A DNA stretch of 13,032 nt. Origin: Acidobacteriota bacterium. Lineage in GTDB: Bacteria; Acidobacteriota; Terriglobia; Acidiferrales; UBA7541. The stretch's first letter is position 1. Each line of letters opens with the position of its first letter. The notes below the pieces were generated by a model, which searched no databases, was not told where the DNA came from, and saw nothing but the letters and a program-made list of their open reading frames with translations. The DNA is taken from assembly GCA_003161495.1 (NCBI GenBank), contig PMOP01000322.1, positions 1 through 13,032 of the forward strand. Direction: 5' to 3'. Of the stretch, positions 1 through 7,307 are shown piece by piece. Both the position numbers and the translations under genes were made by a program.

Positions 1-370
1 GAACCCTGTCACGTCCACCAACATTTTCACTTGGGATGGGGTTGTGTCCTCGTTTGCCACTCCGCCCCATATCTGGGCTGGACTCAGCTTTTAGGCATTG
101 CTTCCGAACCGGCGCCTAGGCAGCCCCTTGAACAAGAAAACTGGCGACTACGGTAGCTTATCTCTTTGTATTCAATAGCTTACGCTAGATGCAGTGCTTT
201 TGCCCGTCAGCCGGATGTTGCAAGGCGTCTATGTGCCTGAATCGGGCAATGAGGGCCTTTAAGTCCCCATCCCAGGCACAGACCTTCGTTTGGGGCGTTG
301 AAGTCTATTGCCCAAGATAGGAAATGTTCTTCCATCACTGGGTGCCCGGGCTTCTACAAATGCCCCATCC

Positions 371-393
371 TACAGGGATTACTGTACATACAG
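371..393. promoter_or_regulatory. Cluster of three TACAG half-sites (candidate activator or repressor site)
   Basis: TACAG occurs at 371-375, its reverse complement CTGTA at 382-386, and TACAG again at 389-393. The centre carries the small palindrome TGTACA (383-388). The cluster ends 22 bases before the candidate -35 box at 416, so its centre is near -69 relative to a start predicted around 451, a common activator position. The half-sites are seen directly; the regulatory role is inference. It is not a standard LexA box, because the CTGT and ACAG arms are only 4 bases apart. Confidence 0.3.
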
Positions 394-415
394 CCGCGAT
401 CTTTTGGAAAGGCGA

Positions 416-444
416 TTGCACCTAACCTCGCGGGAGACTACTAT
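416..444 (+). promoter_or_regulatory. Candidate sigma-70-type promoter of the FkbH/NRPS operon
   Basis: TTGCAC (416-421), a 17-base spacer, and TACTAT (439-444). The -10 keeps the key T, A and final T; the -35 matches only at TTG. Transcription would begin near 451, giving a leader of about 35 bases that contains the AAGGAG ribosome binding site at 472-477. Position and spacing are good and sequence quality is moderate, so this is a candidate only. Confidence 0.35.
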
Positions 445-471
445 CCGGACTCGGACAGTTTTCCACATTTC

Positions 472-477
472 AAGGAG
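472..477 (+). promoter_or_regulatory. Ribosome binding site that fixes the TTG start at 486
   Basis: AAGGAG lies 8 bases before TTG at 486-488. No ATG or GTG codon with comparable spacing opens this frame, so the site decides in favour of a TTG start for the FkbH-PCP gene. Confidence 0.65.
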
Positions 478-485
478 CCCCTGTC

Positions 486-2723
486 TTGCCGACCACCAGC
501 CAGCCCAGATCGGAACATAAGTGGACGCTTGCTGTCAGCGCCAATTTTACGGCAGAGCCCCTTGGCGATTCCCTGAACTTTTGGCTAAAAGAGCTGGAAT
601 TTCCTTGCACGGTCAAATTCGGCCCGTATGATCAGGTTTTTCAACAGCTTCTCGATCCGGCGAGTATACTTTCGACCAATAAAGCCGGCCTGAATATAGT
701 GCTAATCCGGCTTGAGGATTGGGTGCGGGGCGCCATTGACGCGAAAGCTGGGGTCCAGAACCAGTCAAGTATTGAGGAGCGCCTGGAGCGCCACGCTGCG
801 GACCTTACGGCCGCGTTACGAACTGCCGGCGAACGCTCGGCGGTGCCGTACTTGCTTTGTTTATGCCCCGCTTCGCGGCGATTTCAAGCCAACGAATCCT
901 TGGCGGGCTTTTGCCAGCTTCTGGAAGGGCGCATCGCGAAAAGCCTGGAGGACAGCCGTGGGATGCACGTAGTTTCTTCGGCTGAGCTTGGCACGCTTTA
1001 TCCCGGATTAAACTACGAAGATCCTCTCGCCGATAAAGTAGGACATGTTCCCTACACGCAGGAGTTCTTCACGACCCTGGGCACGATGATTGCGCGCCGC
1101 TTCTATTCGATTCACACATCTCCCTACAAAGTCATCGTTCTCGATTGCGATCACACCCTTTGGCGCGGGGTGTGCGGAGAGGACGGGCCTCGCGGCGTCC
1201 AGGTGGACACCGCTTGTCGAACGTTGCAGGAGTTCGTAATTGCGCAACGCAATGCCGGAATGATGATTTGCCTCTGCAGCAAGAACAATGAGGAAGATGT
1301 TTGGAAAGTGTTTGATGAGAATCCGGGGATGATTCTCAAGCGGGAACACATTGTGGCGTCGCGCATCAACTGGCGGGCCAAGTCGGAAAATCTGCGGTCG
1401 CTTGCGGAGGAGTTGCATCTGGGATTAGACAGTTTCATCTTTCTCGATGACAACGCGGTGGAGTGCGCCGAAGTCGAAGCGCGCAGCGCCGAGGTTCTGG
1501 CGTTGCAATTGCCTATGGAAGTCCGCGAGATGTGCAGGCTTCTTTCAAGCATATGGGCTTTCGACCGCCGGCAGACGACGCAGGAAGACCGGAACCGAAG
1601 CGAGCTTTACGCCACCAATGCGCACCGCGAACGTTTGCGAACACGGTCGCTGAGTCTGGACGAGTTCCTGGCGGGACTTGAACTCTCGGTAGAAATTTCA
1701 CCGATGGATGACGGCGATCTCGCGCGGGTGTCCCAGATTTCCCAGCGCACCAATCAATTCAACTTTACGACGATTCAACGCTCGGAAATCGAAATGGAAA
1801 ATCTGTGCAGGACCGGCGGAGCGGAGTGCCTGGTGGTCCGGTTGCGCGACCGGTTTGGCGATTATGGATTAGTAGGCGCGATGATCTTCACTGCGAACTC
1901 CGGCCTGCTGAACGTCGATAGCTTCATGTTGAGTTGCCGGGCTCTGGGCAGGCGAGTAGAGCACCGGATGCTCGCGAACCTTTGTGAAATCGCGCGCGAA
2001 CGCGGATTGGACCGCTTGCGAATTAATTTTTCTTCGACGCCGAAGAATAGCCCGGCGCGCGAATTTTTGGAATCGATCAGCGCGTCGTTCGACGAATCGA
2101 CCGGCCCCGTGTACCAGTTTGTGTTTTCTCCAGCGTCGATCGCGGGATTCTGCGAGCCAGGTCAGGCTGCGCTCGCGCGCCCCGGCAGCGAAGCAAAAAC
2201 GATTATTACCTTAACGCCGCCCAGCGAACTTGAATCCCAAAAACAAGGCCCTCGAAGGTCGCAAATCCTGAAGCGCATCGCCGTCGAACTGTACGATTCC
2301 GCAAAGGTCTCCCGGGCCATGGCGGCTTCGAGCGTCATCCAGCGCAGGACGGCCACAGGTTATGTCGCCCCCCAGACTTCGTTCCAGGAATCGCTTGCCG
2401 CTTTATGGGCTGAAATTCTCAAGGTGGACGCGGTCAGCCTTCACGACAATTTTTTTGAACTCGGCGGGCACTCCCTGATGGCCATGCAACTGGCATTCAA
2501 AATCGAGGAAAAGTTCCAGGTTGATTTCCCTCTGGAGTCCTTCCTGCGAACTCCCACACTGGCAGTTCAGGCCGAGCGCCTCCAGCAGTTGCTTCTTGAA
2601 CAGGCCGGCGATGCCGATTACCTCGAAGAGTTGATCGATGAAATCCAGCGGCAGCCTGAAGACGCTGGTCCCACCGTCGCGGAAGGCGATACAATCAAGA
2701 GCGGCGCGCGGGAGGTGACGTGA
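486..2723 (+). CDS. FkbH-like HAD glyceryl-loading protein fused to a peptidyl carrier domain
   Basis: 745 residues from a TTG start. Residues about 25-205 form the N-terminal region typical of long FkbH proteins. The HAD-IIIC core follows, with motif I D220-C-D222-H-T224, a C264-S-K-N-N segment, K299 (motif III) and D321-D322-N323 (motif IV). Residues 400-545 form a GNAT-like C-terminal region. After a linker, residues about 630-700 are a carrier domain with the phosphopantetheine site G-G-H-S663-L. Characterised FkbH proteins dephosphorylate 1,3-bisphosphoglycerate and place the glyceryl group on a carrier; some relatives load lactyl. The in-cis carrier implies this is the loading module for the Cy-A-PCP-TE protein encoded next. 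The acidic C-tail (about 710-727) could dock on that protein. The substrate cannot be settled from sequence: glyceryl is the default inference, lactyl or another C3 acid the alternative. Confidence 0.88.
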   Translation: MPTTSQPRSEHKWTLAVSANFTAEPLGDSLNFWLKELEFPCTVKFGPYDQVFQQLLDPASILSTNKAGLNIVLIRLEDWVRGAIDAKAGVQNQSSIEERLERHAADLTAALRTAGERSAVPYLLCLCPASRRFQANESLAGFCQLLEGRIAKSLEDSRGMHVVSSAELGTLYPGLNYEDPLADKVGHVPYTQEFFTTLGTMIARRFYSIHTSPYKVIVLDCDHTLWRGVCGEDGPRGVQVDTACRTLQEFVIAQRNAGMMICLCSKNNEEDVWKVFDENPGMILKREHIVASRINWRAKSENLRSLAEELHLGLDSFIFLDDNAVECAEVEARSAEVLALQLPMEVREMCRLLSSIWAFDRRQTTQEDRNRSELYATNAHRERLRTRSLSLDEFLAGLELSVEISPMDDGDLARVSQISQRTNQFNFTTIQRSEIEMENLCRTGGAECLVVRLRDRFGDYGLVGAMIFTANSGLLNVDSFMLSCRALGRRVEHRMLANLCEIARERGLDRLRINFSSTPKNSPAREFLESISASFDESTGPVYQFVFSPASIAGFCEPGQAALARPGSEAKTIITLTPPSELESQKQGPRRSQILKRIAVELYDSAKVSRAMAASSVIQRRTATGYVAPQTSFQESLAALWAEILKVDAVSLHDNFFELGGHSLMAMQLAFKIEEKFQVDFPLESFLRTPTLAVQAERLQQLLLEQAGDADYLEELIDEIQRQPEDAGPTVAEGDTIKSGAREVT
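2711..2718 (+). promoter_or_regulatory. Perfect anti-Shine-Dalgarno match inside the end of the upstream gene
   Basis: GGAGGTGA, an eight-base full match to the 16S rRNA tail, lies within the last codons of the FkbH-PCP gene and one base before the GTG start at 2720. With the four-base GTGA overlap of stop and start it suggests translational coupling, so the two subunits would be made in matched amounts. Confidence 0.6.
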
Positions 2724-5700
2724 ACGAGACCCGTGACAGTCGCTTGAATGAAAAATTGAATCGCTTAACGCCTCAGCAGAGGGCCTTGCTCGCGTTGCGA
2801 TTTTCCCAGGCGAAACGTCCGGGCTCCGCGCAGCAGTCCGCCCCTCTTCCCCAGGTTCATCCCGACCCGCAGAATCGCTATAAGGAATTTCCGTTGAGCG
2901 ATATCCAGCAGGCTTACCTGGTGGGGCGGTCCGAAGATCTGGAACTGGGAAATATCAGTTGTCATAATTATTTTGAAGCGGATGTGGAGGATTGGGACAG
3001 GGAGCGCTTTGAATCTGCCGTAAATAAACTCATCGAGCGGCACGAAATGCTGCGCTGCATCGTTTTGCCCGAGGGCCGTCAGCGAATTTTGGAGCAGGTT
3101 CCCCTGTACCAAGTTAAAACCCACGATTTGCGCGGCCTGGAACCGGCGGACGCCGCCTTGCAACTGGCAGAACTGCGCGAACGGATGTCTCACATGATTC
3201 ATCCTTCGGACCGCTGGCCGATGTTTGATTTCGTCGTCTCCCATCTGGACAAGCGCCGCAGCCGCCTGCACATCAGCATGGACATGTTGATCGCGGATGG
3301 CCGCAGCTTTGAAATTCTGTTCGGCGAATTGGCCCACTTTTACCTGCATCCCGAAGCGAATCTGCCTCCGCTGGATCTGACCTTTCGGGATTACCTGCTC
3401 GCTTCTCATGCGTTGGAGGAAACCCACACCTACCGTGAATCGCGGGAGTACTGGCTGAAGCGTCTTCCCACGCTGCCTCAGTCGCCCGAATTGCCGCTGC
3501 TCATGAATCCCGCTTCCGTCCGGCACCCCAGATACGTGCGGCGCACCGCCAGAATCGATGCCGCAACCTGGAAATCTTTGAAAGAAACAGGCTCCCACAT
3601 CAGCCTGACCCCGTCCGGCATCTTGCTCGCGGCTTACGCGGAAATTCTGGCGATTTGGAGCAAGAGCCCGCGTTTCACTATCAACCTCACTCTATTCAAC
3701 CGTCCGCCATTGCACGAACAGTCCAATAACATTATCGGAGACTTCACTTCGGTGAGCCTCTTGGAAGCGGACAGTGCCAAGCCCGAAACTTTTGAGTCTC
3801 GCGCCAAGCGCTTGAAAGAGCAGCTGTGGCAGGACCTTGACCACCGTGATTTCAGCGGCATTCGTGTCCTGCGCGAACTGAGCGCGCTGCAGGGAACGGG
3901 CCCCAAAGCCATCATGCCGGTGGTCTTCACCAGCCTCTTGAACCTTTCGGGGCAGGGCGAGGAGGCAGGCTGGGCGAGCCGCCTGGGCCAGACGGGCTAT
4001 GCGATCACGCAGACGCCCCAGGTCTACCTGGACTTCATGATGAGCGAAGAAAAGGGCGAACTGATCATCAGCTGGGATGCCGTGGAAGAGTTGTTTCCCG
4101 CGGACATGCTGGATGACATGTTCGGAGCCTATCGACATTTGCTGATGGATCTGGCCTCCCGGAAATCCAGTTGGCAGCGGACCCTGGCTGAGAACACGTT
4201 GGAATTGATCCCGGCGGCCCAGATGGAACTCCGGCGGCAGGTCAACGCGACCGAGGCCCCGGTCAGCGACGAGTTGCTTCATACGCTTTTTCTCAAGCAG
4301 GTCGGTTCCCAACCTCAGCGGATCGCGATTCGCTCGCCCAAAAAGCAACTCACCTACGAGGAGCTGTACCGTCGAGCCTGTCGCATCGAAGAAGAATTAC
4401 TATCTCGTAACATAGCCCCGAACGAAGTCGTTGCCGTGCTGATGGAAAAAGGCTGGGAGCAGGCCGTGGCCGTTCTGGGCATCCACTTCGCCGGAGGGGC
4501 GTACCTGCCGATTGATTCCGAACTTCCGGCGGAGCGCCAGCGTTTTCTGATTGCTGACGCAAACGTGAAAGTTGTGCTGACACAATCCGCGGTGCAGGAT
4601 CACGCCAGCGTGCCGGAAGGTGTCGACATTCTGGCTGTGGATCAACTCGATCCTCGCGAAGCCGGCGCTCCGGTTCCGCGCAGACGGCAAAAGCCGGAAG
4701 ACCTGGCCTATATCATTTACACCTCCGGCTCGACCGGAAACCCCAAAGGAGTGATGATCGACCATCGCGGAGCAGTCAACACCGTCCTCGATGTCAATCA
4801 GCGCTTTGGAATCGGCCCGCAGGATCGTGTCCTGGCCCTTTCAAAATTAAGCTTTGACCTTTCCGTGTATGACATCTTTGGACTCCTGGCCGCAGGCGGC
4901 ACAATTGTCTTCCCCGAGGCCGCCCTGGCGCTGGATGCACCGCATTGGGCGCAGCTCGTGCGGACCGAAAAAATCACGGTTTGGAATACCGTGCCCGCGC
5001 TCATGCAGCTTCTGATGGAGCAGGCTCAGAGCGGCGAATCGATCGGGAAGTCGCTGCGCGTGGTCATGATGAGCGGGGATTGGATCCCCGTAAATCTGCC
5101 CGGGCAGATCAGGAACCTCCTGCCGCAGTCGAAAATTATGAGCCTGGGCGGCGCAACCGAAGCTTCCATCTGGTCCATTCTCTATCCCATCGAGCAGATT
5201 GATCCAAACTGGATAAGCGTTCCGTACGGCAAACCTATGCTGAACCAGACCTTCCACGTGCTGAACGCCGCAAAGGCGCCCTGCCCGGTCTGGGTGACCG
5301 GCGAACTGCACATCGGAGGAATCGGCCTCGCCAAAGGATACTGGCAGGATGAGCGCAAGACCGACGCCAGCTTCAGCGTGAATCCCCTGACCGGTGAGCG
5401 GCTGTACCGCACGGGAGACCTGGGCCGCTATTTACCAGACGGTAACATCGAATTCCTGGGGCGCGATGATTTTCAGGTAAAAGTGCAGGGCTATCGCATC
5501 GAACTCGGGGAAATCGAGGCCCGCCTGCAGGCTTGCCCGGGCGTTGACAATTGCGTGGTGGCCGTGCGCGAGGATGATCCGGGAGAAAAACGCCTGGTCG
5601 GCTACGTCATTCTGCAACCGGGCAGGACGCTCGATTCTTCCGCGCTGCGCGAGCAACTCCGCGAAAAGCTCCCGGAATACATGGTGCCCTCGGCCATCGT

Positions 5701-6916
5701 TTCCGTGAATGGATTTCCGCTGACCATGAACGGAAAAGTGAACCGGAAAGCGCTCCCGGCCCCGGCGCGGATTTCCTCGGGAACAATGTCCCACTCGAAC
5801 GCCCCGCGCGACTCGCTCGAATTGCAATTAACACAACTGTGGGAAAAGATTCTCAATGTCCGTCCGATTGGATTGCGGGATAACTTTTTCGATCTCGGCG
5901 GAAATTCGCTCGGCGCTGTTCGTCTCTTTTCCGAGATGAGGAAATCGCTCGGGCGAGGTTTTCCGTTGTCGGTTTTATTCCAGGCGCCCACGGTGGAAAA
6001 ACTGGCCGACTTGATTCGGAAAGACGGCTGGTCGCCCCATTGGACATCCCTCGTTCCGATTCAGCCGGGAGGAAGCAAGCCTCCGTTTTTTTGCGTGCAT
6101 GGAGGAGGCGGGAACGTTCTTATCTACCGCGAACTGGCGAATTATCTTGGCGCGGATTATCCATTTTACGGCCTTCAGGCCCGCGGCCTTGACGGCACGA
6201 GCGAATACCTTACGACCACGGTAGCGATGGCCGAGTGCTACTTGCGCGAGATCCGCGAGTTGCAGCCGGAAGGCCCTTACTACCTTGGCGGATTCTGCAT
6301 GGGCGGACAAGTTGCCGTGGAAATTGCGCAAAGGCTCGTCCGCGACGGGCAGCAAGTGAATCTTCTGTTCGTGATTGATGCGCATAACTTCAATGGAATC
6401 CCTCCGAAGTTCACGTTGAGAGAAAAAATGGGGAACTTCGGGCATAAGATCAAGTTTCATTCCTTGAACGTGCTGGAACTGAGCCTCAAAAGCCAGATGG
6501 ATTATCTTGCGGAAAAAACAAAAATTGCCCTGCGCCGGGAAACCGAGCGGTTGCGCATCAAGCTGGTCCATCTTTTCAAGTTGAATCCGCACCGGGACGT
6601 GGTGAGGGGAACCCGGGAAGAATTTATCGAAGACATCAACGACCGCGCCTTCCTCGCCTATGTGCCCGAAGTCTATCCGGGCAAAATGACCATCTGTAAG
6701 CCGCGAAGAAATTATGCATTCTTGCGCGACCCCTACAATGGCTGGGGCCAAATCGCCATGGGCGGTCTGGAGGTGATCGAGTTGCCCTCCAACCCGGGTG
6801 GCATCTTCCTTGAACCCTACGTGCAAACCCTGGCGGAGAAGCTGAAAGAGCAAATCGATCATGCCGCATCCAAGAGCGCCGAAATTCCCGATCCGCCGGA
6901 AGCGGTTTTAAAGTAA
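2720..6916 (+). CDS. NRPS module Cy-A(Cys)-PCP-TE
   Basis: 1398 residues from GTG, overlapping the previous stop by four bases. Heterocyclisation domain (about 55-490): Cy1-like F-P-L-S-D-I-Q-Q-A-Y (57-66), the diagnostic D188-xxxx-D193-xx-S196 in place of the condensation HHxxxDG, and QTPQVYLD (431-438). T404 and D438 probably match the Thr/Asp pair linked to cyclodehydration in other Cy domains. A domain (about 520-1010): YTSGSTGNPKG at 667-677; pocket D713, L714, Y717, N756, M783, S785, L809, I817, W818, K1006, one residue from the cysteine code DLYNLSLIWK. Carrier: G-G-N-S1063-L. TE-like domain (about 1112-1380): G-F-C1193-M-G, with Cys for Ser; D1220 is the likely acid and P1359 sits where the His is expected. 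No oxidase, epimerase or methyltransferase insert is seen. Predicted role: condense an upstream acyl unit with Cys, form a thiazoline and release it. Confidence 0.93.
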   Translation: MNETRDSRLNEKLNRLTPQQRALLALRFSQAKRPGSAQQSAPLPQVHPDPQNRYKEFPLSDIQQAYLVGRSEDLELGNISCHNYFEADVEDWDRERFESAVNKLIERHEMLRCIVLPEGRQRILEQVPLYQVKTHDLRGLEPADAALQLAELRERMSHMIHPSDRWPMFDFVVSHLDKRRSRLHISMDMLIADGRSFEILFGELAHFYLHPEANLPPLDLTFRDYLLASHALEETHTYRESREYWLKRLPTLPQSPELPLLMNPASVRHPRYVRRTARIDAATWKSLKETGSHISLTPSGILLAAYAEILAIWSKSPRFTINLTLFNRPPLHEQSNNIIGDFTSVSLLEADSAKPETFESRAKRLKEQLWQDLDHRDFSGIRVLRELSALQGTGPKAIMPVVFTSLLNLSGQGEEAGWASRLGQTGYAITQTPQVYLDFMMSEEKGELIISWDAVEELFPADMLDDMFGAYRHLLMDLASRKSSWQRTLAENTLELIPAAQMELRRQVNATEAPVSDELLHTLFLKQVGSQPQRIAIRSPKKQLTYEELYRRACRIEEELLSRNIAPNEVVAVLMEKGWEQAVAVLGIHFAGGAYLPIDSELPAERQRFLIADANVKVVLTQSAVQDHASVPEGVDILAVDQLDPREAGAPVPRRRQKPEDLAYIIYTSGSTGNPKGVMIDHRGAVNTVLDVNQRFGIGPQDRVLALSKLSFDLSVYDIFGLLAAGGTIVFPEAALALDAPHWAQLVRTEKITVWNTVPALMQLLMEQAQSGESIGKSLRVVMMSGDWIPVNLPGQIRNLLPQSKIMSLGGATEASIWSILYPIEQIDPNWISVPYGKPMLNQTFHVLNAAKAPCPVWVTGELHIGGIGLAKGYWQDERKTDASFSVNPLTGERLYRTGDLGRYLPDGNIEFLGRDDFQVKVQGYRIELGEIEARLQACPGVDNCVVAVREDDPGEKRLVGYVILQPGRTLDSSALREQLREKLPEYMVPSAIVSVNGFPLTMNGKVNRKALPAPARISSGTMSHSNAPRDSLELQLTQLWEKILNVRPIGLRDNFFDLGGNSLGAVRLFSEMRKSLGRGFPLSVLFQAPTVEKLADLIRKDGWSPHWTSLVPIQPGGSKPPFFCVHGGGGNVLIYRELANYLGADYPFYGLQARGLDGTSEYLTTTVAMAECYLREIRELQPEGPYYLGGFCMGGQVAVEIAQRLVRDGQQVNLLFVIDAHNFNGIPPKFTLREKMGNFGHKIKFHSLNVLELSLKSQMDYLAEKTKIALRRETERLRIKLVHLFKLNPHRDVVRGTREEFIEDINDRAFLAYVPEVYPGKMTICKPRRNYAFLRDPYNGWGQIAMGGLEVIELPSNPGGIFLEPYVQTLAEKLKEQIDHAASKSAEIPDPPEAVLK

Positions 6917-7307
6917 AAACACCCAGTCGGGATCCTCGAAAACAGAAAAACTCCGGCAAAAAGCCAATCCACCCCGCAACGGTTACCCGTCACAAAGATT
7001 GGTTATTCGTCACAAACAGAAAAGTTTGATCCATTGGCTCCCGGCTTCCGTTTTGAGCTCCCCTCCTATTCGGACTTGGGCGACCAAAGGTGAGGGGCTC
7101 ACCTGCATCTTACACATAGCACGTGGTTTATGCCTACCGTTCCACCTTTTTCCACAAAGGATTGACCTTATTTACAAAGAAATAAGTCACGAAAAATACA
7201 GGGAATCCTCTAGTCACACTTAGACACATTCTCCACCAGTACTATTGCCCTGCGAACGATCCGCTTGTTCTCATAGCATAGTGACACACTTGAGTTTAAC
7301 GGGTGAT
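6917..7307. other. Non-coding spacer between the NRPS operon and the hybrid kinase
   Basis: About 390 bases with no supported gene. The open frame at 6999-7223 lacks a ribosome binding site and any domain. The spacer is more A+T-rich than its flanks and rich in CACAAA and GTCACA-like words, including the 20-base-period direct repeat listed separately. A TTGACC at 7162-7167 resembles a -35 box but has no good -10 at standard spacing. No strong hairpin with a T-run follows the NRPS stop. Any promoter of the kinase gene must lie here, but I cannot place it. Confidence 0.5.
6981..7016. repeat. Two-copy direct repeat with a 20-base period
   Basis: GGTTACCCGTCACAAA (6981-6996) and GGTTATTCGTCACAAA (7001-7016) match at 14 of 16 bases and start exactly 20 bases apart, close to two helical turns. 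A related CACAAAGGATTG occurs at 7153-7164. Spacing and position between two genes suggest tandem binding sites on one DNA face. No known regulator is recognised. Confidence 0.55.

Larger units (their letters stand above)
1..485. other. Non-coding region upstream of the NRPS operon
   Basis: No convincing gene is seen on either strand. The short open frames here (for example 298-576 and 308-520, +) have no ribosome binding site, no recognisable domain, and overlap the well supported start at 486. The last 120 bases hold a candidate promoter and a cluster of TACAG half-sites, listed separately. Bases 1-360 show only a weak distant inverted repeat (GGGCAAT at 244-250, ATTGCCC at 307-313). What lies further left is outside the window. 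Confidence 0.6.

Noticed and set aside
244..313. Inverted repeat GGGCAAT / ATTGCCC
   Set aside because: Seven-base arms separated by 56 bases can occur by chance and no T-run or conserved loop supports a function.
382..393. LexA-like SOS box (CTGT...ACAG)
   Set aside because: The arms are 4 bases apart, not the spacing of known LexA boxes, and no damage-response gene follows.
298..576. Two overlapping short + frames (298-576 and 308-520) before the NRPS operon
   Set aside because: No ribosome binding site, no domain, low-complexity composition, and they run across the well supported TTG start at 486.
2765..3598. Long antisense frame (277 residues, - strand) inside the NRPS gene
   Set aside because: It is the reverse reading of the Cy domain, has no motif, and is expected in high-G+C coding sequence; the same applies to 3692-4348, 5975-6862 and 9327-10022.
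6893..6909. CCGC/GCGG hairpin followed by TTTT at the end of the NRPS gene
   Set aside because: Only a four-base-pair stem with a four-base T-run, and it lies inside the last codons; too weak to call a terminator.
6999..7223. Small + frame of 74 residues in the spacer
   Set aside because: No ribosome binding site or recognisable feature, and it covers the direct repeat.
7245..7307. Longer form of the hybrid kinase from TTG 7245
   Set aside because: No ribosome binding site before it; the ATG at 7308 has GGTGA at the spacing used elsewhere in the window, and the membrane segment starts soon after it.
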